Assembly (NCBI RefSeq): GCF_900108275.1
Contig: NZ_FNVD01000014.1
Span: 1 to 61,768, forward strand
DNA: 61,768 nucleotides
Reading direction: 5' to 3'
Source of the DNA: Jhaorihella thermophila
GTDB lineage: Bacteria > Pseudomonadota > Alphaproteobacteria > Rhodobacterales > Rhodobacteraceae
A program made the translations under genes and the position numbers. Below the pieces are notes generated by a model, which did not search any database, was not told the DNA's origin, and saw only the letters and a program-made list of their open reading frames with translations. Positions within the stretch are counted from its first letter, which is position 1; every line of letters starts with the position of its first letter. Positions 26,156-35,089 of this stretch are shown piece after piece.

Positions 26156-28213
26156 CTAGCCCCGACGCCGGCGTCTGCGGCCGCCCGTGGCGCCTTCGCC
26201 TCCGCCGGTGTTGAAGGACACGTTCGGCAGGGTCACGACCTTGGCCAGCTCCGGGAACGGGTCGGTCTTGTGCGGAATTGCGTTGGCGGCGACGAAATGC
26301 TCCTGAAACCGCGGCTCGATCGCGGTTTCGACCTTGGTGATTTCGCGCACCACGCGCTCGATCTCGGCCCGCGCGCCGATATTGCACAGCGCAATCCGCG
26401 CGCCCGTGCCGGCGGCGTTGCCGGCGCTGGTGACCTTGTCCAGCGGACAGTCGGGGATCATCCCCAGCACCATCGCGTGCCTGGTCGAGATATGCGCGCC
26501 GAACGCGCCGGCCAGCACCACGCGGTCCACCCGGTCCACCCCCATTTCATCCATCAAGAGCCGCGCGCCGGCATAAAGCGCCGACTTGGCCAGCTGGATG
26601 GCGCGGATGTCGCCCTGGGTCACGGCGATGCGCGGGCCGCCGGTCGCGCTGGCGTCGTGGATCAGGTAGGAGTGCGTCCGGCCTTCCGGGATGCAGCGCG
26701 GCGTGCCCACCTGCTCGGCCGAGCCGATCAGACCGCTTTCGTCCAGGATCCCGGCCATGCGCATCTCGGCCACGGCCTCGATGATGCCCGACCCGCAGAT
26801 GCCGGTGATGCCGGTCGCGGCGACGGCCTGCGCAAAACCTTCCTCGTCGGACCAGAGGTCACAGCCGATCACGCGGAACCGGGGTTCCTTGGTCACCGGG
26901 TCGATCTCGATCCGCTCGATCGCGCCGGGTGCGGCGCGCTGGCCGCTGGAAATCTGCGCGCCCTCGAAGGCCGGGCCGGTGGGCGAGGAACAGGCCAGCA
27001 CCCGCCCCTTGCGGCCCAGCTGGATCTCGGCATTGGTGCCCACATCCACGATCAGCACCAGATCATCGGACTTGTTCGGCTCTTCGGCCAACGCAACGGC
27101 GGCGGCGTCCGCCCCCACATGCCCCGCGATGCAGGGCAGGACATAGACACGGGCGTTTTCGTTCATCACCGTCAGGTCGAGGTCGCGCGCATCCAGCGTC
27201 ACCGACTCCGACGTGGCCAGCGCAAAGGGGGCCTGCCCCAGCTCCACCGGATCGAGCCCCAGCAGCAGGTGATGCATCACCGGGTTGCAGACGAACACTG
27301 CCTCGAGGATCTGGAACGGCCGGATGCCGGCCTCGGTCGCGATCGCCTCGGTCAACCCGTTGATCGCGTTGCGCACGGCATTGGTCATCTCGGCCGCGCC
27401 GCCGGGGTTCATCATCGCGTATGAAACCCGGCTCATCAGGTCTTCGCCAAAGCGGATCTGCGGGTTCATCACGCCCGAGGACACCTTGACCTCGCCATTG
27501 CGCAGGTCGGTCAGATGCGCGGCGATGGTGGTCGAGCCCAGGTCGATGGCAAGGCCGTAGATCCGGTCCTCGGTCAGGCCGGGCCATATTTCCACGATCC
27601 GCGCCGCGTCGTCGCGGTGATCCTTGTTCAGCGCCACGGTGACCTGCCACTTGCCCTTGCGCAGAACGGGTTGCAGGCGCGACAGGATCGACAGGTTCGC
27701 CGTAACCTTCTCTATCCCCCATTGATCGCGCAGCGCGACGGCCAGCCGTTCCAGATCGCCGGTGGGTTCGTGCATGTCCGGTTCGGCTACTTCGACGAAA
27801 TAGAGATGCGTGGCCGGGTCCATGGTGATCGCCCGCGCGGTCGCCTCCTTGCGAACCACCTGTCGATGCACCTGGCTTTCGGGCGGCACGTCGATCACCA
27901 CGTCGCCTTGCACAGTGGCCTGACAGCCCAGCCGCCGGCCCTCCTTCATCCCGCGCTTGTCCTTGTAGCGCTGTTCGACCTTGTTCCATTCGCTCAGCGC
28001 ATCCGGCGTCACCGTAACCCCGTGCTTGGGGAACTCGCCGAACTGCGGCTGCACCTGACATTTGGAACAGATCCCCCGCCCGCCGCAGACACTGTCAAGG
28101 TCCACGCCCAGCTGCCGGGCCGCGGTCAGGATCGGCGTGCCCTTGGGGAAACGCCCGCGTTTGCCCGACGGGGTAAAGATGACAAGAGGATCCTGCGTGT
28201 TCTCGGCGGTCAT
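26156..28213 (-). CDS. RACo-type reductive activator of corrinoid proteins
   Basis: A 685-residue protein with an N-terminal 2Fe-2S ferredoxin domain (Cys43, Cys49, Cys52, Cys97), a linker, and a C-terminal ASKHA ATPase (DUF4445; LAIDLGSTTIAAHL, VDVGTNAEIQLG, GSGIIEAV, AGAFGAH). RACo/RamA proteins use ATP to reduce inactive Co(II) corrinoid proteins for methyl transfer. No corrinoid protein or methyltransferase is in the window, so its client lies elsewhere, perhaps a glycine-betaine or methylamine demethylase. The C-terminus is a run of Arg and Gly. An AGGACC site precedes ATG 28213. Confidence 0.9.
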   Translation of the reverse strand: MTAENTQDPLVIFTPSGKRGRFPKGTPILTAARQLGVDLDSVCGGRGICSKCQVQPQFGEFPKHGVTVTPDALSEWNKVEQRYKDKRGMKEGRRLGCQATVQGDVVIDVPPESQVHRQVVRKEATARAITMDPATHLYFVEVAEPDMHEPTGDLERLAVALRDQWGIEKVTANLSILSRLQPVLRKGKWQVTVALNKDHRDDAARIVEIWPGLTEDRIYGLAIDLGSTTIAAHLTDLRNGEVKVSSGVMNPQIRFGEDLMSRVSYAMMNPGGAAEMTNAVRNAINGLTEAIATEAGIRPFQILEAVFVCNPVMHHLLLGLDPVELGQAPFALATSESVTLDARDLDLTVMNENARVYVLPCIAGHVGADAAAVALAEEPNKSDDLVLIVDVGTNAEIQLGRKGRVLACSSPTGPAFEGAQISSGQRAAPGAIERIEIDPVTKEPRFRVIGCDLWSDEEGFAQAVAATGITGICGSGIIEAVAEMRMAGILDESGLIGSAEQVGTPRCIPEGRTHSYLIHDASATGGPRIAVTQGDIRAIQLAKSALYAGARLLMDEMGVDRVDRVVLAGAFGAHISTRHAMVLGMIPDCPLDKVTSAGNAAGTGARIALCNIGARAEIERVVREITKVETAIEPRFQEHFVAANAIPHKTDPFPELAKVVTLPNVSFNTGGGEGATGGRRRRRRG

Positions 28214-28304
28214 GTCCCGGTCCTGTTCGTTCGCGCGTGCGACGAACATATGCGCCTGCGCGGGAAACGAAAGGCGGTCAGCGGCAATTTCCGGTCCGCC
28301 CGCG

Positions 28305-28529
28305 TCATCCGGCCCGGCCGCGATACCAGTTCAGCACATAGACCCGGATCGCCGAGGCGAGTCCCGACTCGACGCCGCGCGCCTCGTCGATCTCGGCGGC
28401 CAACTGATTCAGGGGCTTGCCCTGAGCCGCCGCGATCTCACGGAAGGCGGTCCAGAACGCGTCCTCCAGCGATACGCTGGTGCGGTGCCCGCGCAGGGTC
28501 AGCGACCGCTTGACCGGGCGGCTGCTCAT
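28305..28529 (-). CDS. ribbon-helix-helix domain protein
   Basis: A 74-residue protein of the RHH_4 type. KRSLTLRGHRTSVSLEDAFWTAFREIAAAQGKPLNQLAAEID gives the DNA-binding strand and two helices. It could be a small transcriptional regulator. Its ATG overlaps the stop of the DUF4169 gene by 4 nt, and the corrinoid activator gene starts 91 nt downstream in the same direction. Confidence 0.85.
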   Translation of the reverse strand: MSSRPVKRSLTLRGHRTSVSLEDAFWTAFREIAAAQGKPLNQLAAEIDEARGVESGLASAIRVYVLNWYRGRAG

Positions 28530-28714
28530 GCGCCGTCGTCATCCTTGCGGTGCCGGTCGAGATGCCGACGGGCCTTCTCCTCCTCGGCCCGCTCGAGTTC
28601 ACGTTGGGCGCGGGTGCGACCGAACCTTGCGGCGTTCTCGTCCGCGCGGGCCTTTTTCTCGGCGCGGATGCGCTGCTTGCGGACGGTGCGAAGATTGACG
28701 ATGCGGGCGGTCAT
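28526..28714 (-). CDS. DUF4169-family small basic protein
   Basis: A 62-residue highly charged helical protein (IVNLRTVRKQRIRAEKKARADENAARFGRTRAQRELERAEEEKARRHLD), the conserved pattern of DUF4169. It probably forms a single long helix. Function is unknown. It is co-translated with the ribbon-helix-helix gene through an ATGA overlap, a pairing that suggests joint function. Confidence 0.83.
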   Translation of the reverse strand: MTARIVNLRTVRKQRIRAEKKARADENAARFGRTRAQRELERAEEEKARRHLDRHRKDDDGA

Positions 28715-28781
28715 GGGCGGCCTCGGTCGGGATCTGGGGCCAACGCTAGCGGCGCGGCGCAGGGCGATCAACCGCAAAGAA

Positions 28782-28810
28782 AAGGCCGCCGGATTACCCC
28801 CGGCGGCCTT
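28782..28810 (-). terminator. fumC terminator
   Basis: A perfect 11-bp stem (28782-28792 with 28800-28810) with a 7-nt loop is followed on the minus strand by TTCTTT. It lies 27 nt after the fumC stop codon. Confidence 0.9.
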
Positions 28811-28836
28811 GCGTCAACGATCGCGCGGCGCGGCGA

Positions 28837-30234
<1,398 letters not shown>

Positions 30235-30445
30235 CTGTCACTCCGTCCTGATAAGCCGTGCATGCAGTCGCATGCCGTTTAGCGGCGCCGGCGCTACGGC
30301 GCAATCGGCCAGTTCGGCGCAGGCCGACCGTTTCACGATCGCGGCACGCGCCCATATGCGCCATTGCCGCGCAACCGCCAGGCTGTAAGATGACACTCTG
30401 ATCGGTCGGCATTTGCCCCGGGGGTCAAGGGAAGAGGAAACCCAA

Positions 30446-31030
30446 ATGCAGCCCAACGCACGATTCGGCCTGAACGCCATCCCGCTCCGGCTGATCCCTC
30501 TGATCGCGCTGACGCTCATCCTGCTGTCGGGCTGGTTCTCGCCCGCATCATCAAGGCACGGTGCCCCGATCGAGGACTTTGTCGGCGACTATGTCGGCGA
30601 AGCAATGATGGTCACCGCCGACGGCGAAACCCAGCGCCGCGATCTGAGCGTGAGAATTCGGGAAACAGAAGACGGGTTTTCCGTCAAATGGACCACGATC
30701 ACCTACAAGGCCGAGGGCAGAACCAAGCAGAAGACCTACGAGATCGAATTCCTGCCCACCGACCGCCACTGGATCTATTCCGCGGCGATGCGACGCAACG
30801 TGTTCGGACACGAGGTGCCGCTTGATCCGATGAAGGGCGAACCCTTCGTCTGGGCGCGGATCATGGGCAAGACGCTGACCGTCTATTCATTGTTCATCGA
30901 TGACATGGGCGGCTATGAATTGCAGCAATACGACCGCACCTTGGCCGATGGCGGTCTGCAGCTGGAATTCAAGCGGTTCCGGAACGGCGAGATGATGCGC
31001 TCGGTCACCGCCTTTCTGGAACGGCAATAG
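30446..31030 (+). CDS. secreted protein of unknown function
   Basis: A 194-residue protein with an N-terminal hydrophobic segment (residues about 14-30) ending near SPASS, then a beta-rich domain (EDFVGDYVGEAMMVTADGETQRRDLSVRIRETEDGFSVKWTTI) of lipocalin-like appearance. It contains no cysteine. A GAAGAGGAAA site precedes ATG 30446. No family is recognised. It ends 6 nt before the convergent sspB stop. Confidence 0.78.
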   Translation: MQPNARFGLNAIPLRLIPLIALTLILLSGWFSPASSRHGAPIEDFVGDYVGEAMMVTADGETQRRDLSVRIRETEDGFSVKWTTITYKAEGRTKQKTYEIEFLPTDRHWIYSAAMRRNVFGHEVPLDPMKGEPFVWARIMGKTLTVYSLFIDDMGGYELQQYDRTLADGGLQLEFKRFRNGEMMRSVTAFLERQ

Positions 31031-31036
31031 CGCCGG

Positions 31037-31501
31037 CTATTTCCGGAACTTGTCCAACGGCACGATCTCGGCATCGGCGTGGCTGGCCGGTGCCTCTTCG
31101 GCTTCGTCCGGTTCCACCTGAGCGTCGCCTTCCTCGTCCAATTCGTCTTCGGTCGCCTCGAATCGCAGCCCGAATTCCACCGAAGGGTCGACAAAGGTGC
31201 GAATCGCATCGAACGGCACATGCAGACGCTCGGGCGAATCGCCGAAGTTGAGCGTGACGCTGAACCCGTCGTCATCCACCTCCAGATCCTCGAACCAGTG
31301 CTGCAGCACAATGGTCATGTCCTTGGGATACCGCTCGGCCAGCCAGTCGGCGAGTTTCACGCCGGGATGGCGCGTGTCGAAGGAAATGAAGAAGTGATGC
31401 GCGCCCGGCAGGCCGTTTTCGGCCACATCGTCCAGAACCTTGCGGATCAGACCCCGCATCGCGTCGTGCATCAGGTTTCCGTAGTCGATTTCGCGCGCCA
31501 T
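31037..31501 (-). CDS. sspB: SspB-family ClpXP adaptor (alpha type)
   Basis: A 154-residue SspB. The N-terminal substrate-binding domain includes HHFFISFDTRHPGV, MTIVLQHWFEDLEV and FSVTLNFGDSPERLHVPFDAI. An acidic linker follows and a short C-terminal tail (AEIVPLDKFRK) that docks on ClpX. It delivers ssrA-tagged proteins to ClpXP. AAGGGGAACG precedes ATG 31501. The ssrA gene lies directly upstream on the same strand. Confidence 0.94.
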   Translation of the reverse strand: MAREIDYGNLMHDAMRGLIRKVLDDVAENGLPGAHHFFISFDTRHPGVKLADWLAERYPKDMTIVLQHWFEDLEVDDDGFSVTLNFGDSPERLHVPFDAIRTFVDPSVEFGLRFEATEDELDEEGDAQVEPDEAEEAPASHADAEIVPLDKFRK

Positions 31502-31651
31502 CACGTTCCCCTTGGCTGGTTCCGAAAGCATAGGGGATTCGGTGAAAAACGAAAGACCGCGCGCCATTATTCGGGGCAGATTTTCGACCGGCGCGGACCC
31601 GCTGTCGGCACGGGTTCGAACCACGTTCGGGCCCTGCGAAACTTGGGGAAA

Positions 31652-31684
31652 TAAAAGTGCAGGCTTCTGTTGCCAGGTGCCTGC
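31652..31684 (-). terminator. ssrA terminator
   Basis: GCAGGC (31659-31664) pairs with GCCTGC (31679-31684); on the minus strand the stem is followed by ACTTTTATTT. It marks the 3' end of the tmRNA coding piece. Confidence 0.78.
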
Positions 31685-31965
31685 GAACCCCGCCTTACGC
31701 GGCTAGGCGAAAGGACTTGATTTTCGGTCTTTCGGACTGCTTACGCAGCCAGAGCAACCGGAGCACGATTGTCGTTGGCAATTATGCTTTTCGGACCGAT
31801 AACGGTGGTACCTCACCGGGACAAAGCAACGCCTTTACACGTTCGTCGATCCTGTTTCGGCCCCATGATCCCCCAACGAAGGCATTTGGTGGAGCCGCCG
31901 GGTACCGCCCCCGGGTCCGATCCGCTTATTACGCGCGCGTTTATGTCCATAGTTCCCTGAGGAAC
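31655..31965 (-). ncRNA. ssrA: transfer-messenger RNA, permuted two-piece form
   Basis: On the minus strand the acceptor piece comes first (about 31965 to 31887) and ends in CGGCTCCACCA. A 22-nt intervening segment (31865-31886) follows. The coding piece then begins at 31864 with GGGGCCG, which pairs with CGGCTCC to form the acceptor stem. The tag frame ANDNRAPVALAA with a TAA stop is at 31741-31779, and a terminator closes the transcript. This order is the circular permutation known from alphaproteobacteria. The outer ends are approximate. Confidence 0.93.
31741..31779 (-). other. tmRNA tag-peptide reading frame
   Basis: Twelve codons, read on the minus strand, encode ANDNRAPVALAA followed by TAA. 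With the alanine carried by tmRNA itself the appended tag would be AANDNRAPVALAA. The C-terminal ALAA is the ClpX recognition end, and AANDN is the conserved N-terminal portion bound by SspB. Confidence 0.93.
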
Positions 31966-31971
31966 AAGGCG

Positions 31972-32000
31972 AATATAGGCCAACGCGATCGCGATTTGAA
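31972..32000 (-). promoter_or_regulatory. ssrA promoter
   Basis: On the minus strand TTCAAA (plus 31995-32000), a 17-nt spacer and TATATT (plus 31972-31977). The start would fall near 31965, just before the acceptor piece. Confidence 0.55.
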
Positions 32001-32103
32001 GAGGGGGAGGCAGGAAAAATCGCCCCGCCGCAGCCATGGGCGCGCCAAGATTGTGCCCGTTTTCATGGTCAGGCTGGGTGCCGGAAAGTTTTGGGAAATA
32101 ACC

Positions 32104-32289
32104 ATGCGCACATTGCTCATCATTACCGGCCTGGCGGTCCTGGCAGGGTGCAGCAGCCCACGCGGCGTGGGATTCGACGACTATTCGACCTATACGCAAT
32201 CCAACCCGCGGCCCGCCGACCCCGAAGCGATCCATGAAGAAATCCTGATCGAGCGCGGAATCCGAAAGCCGTCGGACGCGACCGACTGA
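32104..32289 (+). CDS. small lipoprotein
   Basis: A 61-residue lipoprotein: signal peptide with lipobox VLAGC (Cys16), then a short charged mature part (GVGFDDYSTYTQSNPRPADPEAIHEEILIERGIRK). No domain is recognised. The sequence before ATG 32104 (GGGAAATAACC) is a weak ribosome site. It is convergent with the iron-sulfur scaffold gene. Confidence 0.75.
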   Translation: MRTLLIITGLAVLAGCSSPRGVGFDDYSTYTQSNPRPADPEAIHEEILIERGIRKPSDATD

Positions 32290-32291
32290 AT

Positions 32292-32744
32292 TCAGGCGCA
32301 GTGTGCCTGTTCTGCCTTTTCCATCGCCTCGGCGGTGGCCTCGAGCGCGAGCAGGATCGAGGCGTGACGGTTCTTGTAGTCCCGCGCGGGCAGCAGCACC
32401 TTCAGCCCGTCGAACGGCGGCTCGGGCACGGGGCCGTTTTCCTTGAGCATCGCGCGCAGCTGATCGCGCGCCTTTTCCACCTGCTCGCGGGTGCATCCGA
32501 TGATGTTGCGCCCCACGACCGAGGCAGAGGCCTGGCCCAGCGCGCAGGCTTTCACGTCCTGCCCGAAATCGGCGATGCGCCCGTCCTTGACCTTGACATC
32601 CACCGTCACCGTGGACCCGCACAGCGGCGAGCGTTTCTTGACCGTGGCATCGGGGTTTTCCAGTCGCTCGTGATGCGGAATGTCCGCGGCCAGCGCGAGA
32701 ATCTGCGTCGAGTAGAGCTTGATCAGGTCGTTGTCCCCGGACAT
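32292..32744 (-). CDS. NifU/IscU-like iron-sulfur cluster scaffold
   Basis: A 150-residue scaffold on which iron-sulfur clusters are assembled. The three ligand cysteines lie in SPLCGSTV, ACALGQASASV and GCTREQ, matching the IscU/SufU pattern. RPARDYKNRHASILL near the end resembles the SufU C-terminus. An AAGGAAGACCC site precedes ATG 32744. It is divergent from hisI across 80 bp. No other suf/isc genes are nearby. Confidence 0.88.
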   Translation of the reverse strand: MSGDNDLIKLYSTQILALAADIPHHERLENPDATVKKRSPLCGSTVTVDVKVKDGRIADFGQDVKACALGQASASVVGRNIIGCTREQVEKARDQLRAMLKENGPVPEPPFDGLKVLLPARDYKNRHASILLALEATAEAMEKAEQAHCA

Positions 32745-32824
32745 GGGTCTTCCTTTCGGGCTTTCGCTTGCCACGTTTCCCATACATAGTCGCGGCACCT
32801 GTGGTTGCAAAAGGTTTTTGGCCG

Positions 32825-33184
32825 ATGACTTTCGATCCTTCGACCTTGGTCTACAACGAATCCGGACTGATCCCGGCGATCGCTCAGGACGAGGGGTCCG
32901 GCGAGGTGCTGATGATGGCCTGGATGAATGCCGAGGCCGTGCGGCGCACGTTGCAGACGCGGCGCGTCACCTACTGGTCGCGGTCGCGGCAGGCGTTCTG
33001 GGTCAAGGGGGAGAGTTCCGGCCATGTGCAGGAGCTGGTGGATTTCCGCGTGGATTGCGACCGCGATTGCGTCCTGGTGATCGTGCGCCAGACCGGGCCG
33101 GCCTGTCACACCAACCGGCGCAGCTGTTTCTATACGGCAGTGCGCGATGGCGAAGAGGTCGAGCTGATGTCGCCCGAGGCATGA
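32825..33184 (+). CDS. hisI: phosphoribosyl-AMP cyclohydrolase
   Basis: A 119-residue HisI that opens the adenine ring of PR-AMP in histidine biosynthesis. The zinc and magnesium ligands lie in VDCDRDCVLVIVRQTGPACHTNRRSCFY, and WMNAEA and YWSRSR are conserved. It is not fused to HisE, as usual in alphaproteobacteria. AAAGG precedes ATG 32825. Confidence 0.97.
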   Translation: MTFDPSTLVYNESGLIPAIAQDEGSGEVLMMAWMNAEAVRRTLQTRRVTYWSRSRQAFWVKGESSGHVQELVDFRVDCDRDCVLVIVRQTGPACHTNRRSCFYTAVRDGEEVELMSPEA

Positions 33185-33202
33185 GGCGGACAGGCCGCGG
33201 GA

Positions 33203-33254
33203 ATGGCCCCTGCGGGGCCATGCCTTCGGCGAGAGTATTTGGAGCAAGATGAAG
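33203..33254 (-). repeat. dispersed hairpin element, copy 5
   Basis: On the minus strand CTTCATCTTGC, CAAATACTCT and GCCGAAGGC precede the hairpin ATGGCCCC / GGGGCCAT (plus 33203-33210 and 33214-33221). It begins 12 nt past the meaB stop in meaB's orientation. Confidence 0.85.
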
Positions 33255-33266
33255 GACCGGGTGCGA

Positions 33267-34256
33267 TCAGGCAGCCCGGTCGTCCTTGTCGAGCTCGGCC
33301 AGAAGGTCGCGCGCGGCGGCGGCGGGGCTGAGGCTGCCTTCGGCAACGCGGGCGGCCAGTTCGTCCATCGCGGCGCGGGCCTCGGTCGTTTCCAGTTTTG
33401 CCAGCAGGGCGTGGCGAACCTCCTGGTCGAACCAGTGGCGGGCCTGTGCCGCGCGGTTGCGCGCCCAGAAGCTGTGTGCCTTGCGCCACTCCACCAGTTT
33501 CTGCATCTCCGCCCAGGCCTCTTCGAGCCCCTCTTCCTGAACGGCCGAGACGGTCATCGCCTTGGGGAAGCCTTCGGGATCCTGCGGGCGCTTGCGCAAC
33601 AGCCGCAGCGCGCCGGCATAGTCGGCACAGGTGCGGATGGCGGCGGGTTTCAGGTCGCCGTCGGCCTTGTTCACGAGGATCAGGTCGGCCATCTCCATGA
33701 TGCCGCGCTTGACCCCCTGCAATTCGTCCCCGCCGGCGGGCGCCAGCAGCAGCAGAAACAGGTCCGACATTTCCGCCACCACGGTTTCCGATTGCCCCAC
33801 GCCCACGGTTTCGATCAGGATCACGTCAAAGCCCGCGGCCTCGCACAGCGCCACTGCCTCGCGCGTGCGGCGGGCGACGCCACCCAGATGCGATTGCGAC
33901 GGCGAGGGCCGGATGAAGGCGTTGCGGTCGCGCGAGAGGCGCTCCATCCGGGTCTTGTCGCCCAGGATCGAACCGCCCGAGCGGGCCGAGGACGGGTCCA
34001 CCGCCAGCACCGCAACCTTCAGTCCCTTGGCAGTCAGCATGCAGCCGAAGGCCTCGACGAAGGTGGACTTGCCCACGCCCGGCGTGCCCGAAAGGCCGAT
34101 GCGCAGTGCCTCGCGGTGGTGCGGGCGCAGCCGGTCGAGCAGTTCGGTCGCCTGCGCGCGGTGGTCCTCGCGGCTGCTTTCGACCAGGGTTATGGCGCGG
34201 GCCAGCGCGCGCCGGTCGCCCTGCAGGATCCTTTCGGCCAGTTCGTCCAGGTTCAT
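33267..34256 (-). CDS. meaB: methylmalonyl-CoA mutase-associated GTPase MeaB
   Basis: A 329-residue G3E-family GTPase. Walker A GTPGVGKST is at 57-65, followed by DPSSARSGGSILGDKTRM, ETVGVGQSE and NKAD. MeaB protects and reactivates adenosylcobalamin-dependent mutase. Its partner mutase gene is at 52534-54663, about 18 kb away rather than adjacent. GGAGGCGG lies upstream of ATG 34256. Confidence 0.96.
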   Translation of the reverse strand: MNLDELAERILQGDRRALARAITLVESSREDHRAQATELLDRLRPHHREALRIGLSGTPGVGKSTFVEAFGCMLTAKGLKVAVLAVDPSSARSGGSILGDKTRMERLSRDRNAFIRPSPSQSHLGGVARRTREAVALCEAAGFDVILIETVGVGQSETVVAEMSDLFLLLLAPAGGDELQGVKRGIMEMADLILVNKADGDLKPAAIRTCADYAGALRLLRKRPQDPEGFPKAMTVSAVQEEGLEEAWAEMQKLVEWRKAHSFWARNRAAQARHWFDQEVRHALLAKLETTEARAAMDELAARVAEGSLSPAAAARDLLAELDKDDRAA

Positions 34257-34335
34257 CTTGTCCGCCTCCGCTTGCCCCGCGCTTCTTGCCGTGCGACAGC
34301 GAAGTTGTCCAGTTTGTGAAACGGAGCGGGTCCGA

Positions 34336-35046
34336 ATGTCACGGGGTCTGGTTTGCCTCATCCTGTCCTGCCTTGCGTGGGGGATACCCGCGCAGGCGGA
34401 GACCATGCGCTTTGACGTGACCGCGCTGGGGTTCAAGGTAGGCGCATTCGAGATGTCGGCCGAGGAAACCGCGACCCGGTATTCCGTTTCCGCCCGTTTC
34501 GGCACGACCGGCCTTGTCCGCCTGTTCCGGGACATGGGGTTCGAAATGCGGGCTTCGGGCCGGCGGCTGGGACGGGAATTCTTTCCGGATGACTATTCCG
34601 AAGAGGTGAATACCGGTCGCCGGACGTCGTCTGCGCGGCTGCACTATGTCGGCGGCGTGCCGCAACTGACCGGGGGCGCTGTCAGCGACGGCGAAGTGGC
34701 GCCGCTGGATCCTGCCACTCAGGGGGGCACGCTGGATCCCCTGACCGCGCTGTTCACTGTGCTCAGGGATCAGAACGCCGAAACCCTCTGCAAGGCGGAC
34801 ATGCAGATATTCGACGGCGGGCGACGCACGCGGGTCATTCTGACCGGACGGATCGACACCGGAGCGGCGGTCACCTGCACCGGGCAGTTCCGGCGGATCG
34901 CCGGTTATCCGGACCACGACCTGGAGGCGCGCGGCGTGGTGCCGTTGACCATCCGCTACGCGCCCGGGGACAACGGCAGGATGCGGGCGCAATCGGCGCT
35001 CTTGCGCACGAGCTACGGGCCGGTGGGGCTGCGGAGGCGGGACTGA
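34336..35046 (+). CDS. DUF3108 periplasmic protein
   Basis: A 236-residue protein with a signal peptide (residues 1-21, ending AQA) and a beta-rich DUF3108 domain: FDVTALGFKVGAFEMSAEETATRYSVSARFGTTGLVRLFRDMGFEM, later RRIAGYPDHDLEARGVVPLTIRYAPG. Function is unknown. GGAGCGGG precedes ATG 34336. It is divergent from meaB with 79 bp between starts. Confidence 0.85.
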   Translation: MSRGLVCLILSCLAWGIPAQAETMRFDVTALGFKVGAFEMSAEETATRYSVSARFGTTGLVRLFRDMGFEMRASGRRLGREFFPDDYSEEVNTGRRTSSARLHYVGGVPQLTGGAVSDGEVAPLDPATQGGTLDPLTALFTVLRDQNAETLCKADMQIFDGGRRTRVILTGRIDTGAAVTCTGQFRRIAGYPDHDLEARGVVPLTIRYAPGDNGRMRAQSALLRTSYGPVGLRRRD

Positions 35047-35089
35047 CCGGCTCTGGACGATGCGCGCGGGTTCGGGAATAAGGCGGGCG

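Noticed and set aside
31590-31625. GGTTCGAACC sequence resembling a tRNA T-loop
   Set aside because: No acceptor stem, anticodon arm or CCA context can be drawn on either strand. It lies between ssrA and sspB.
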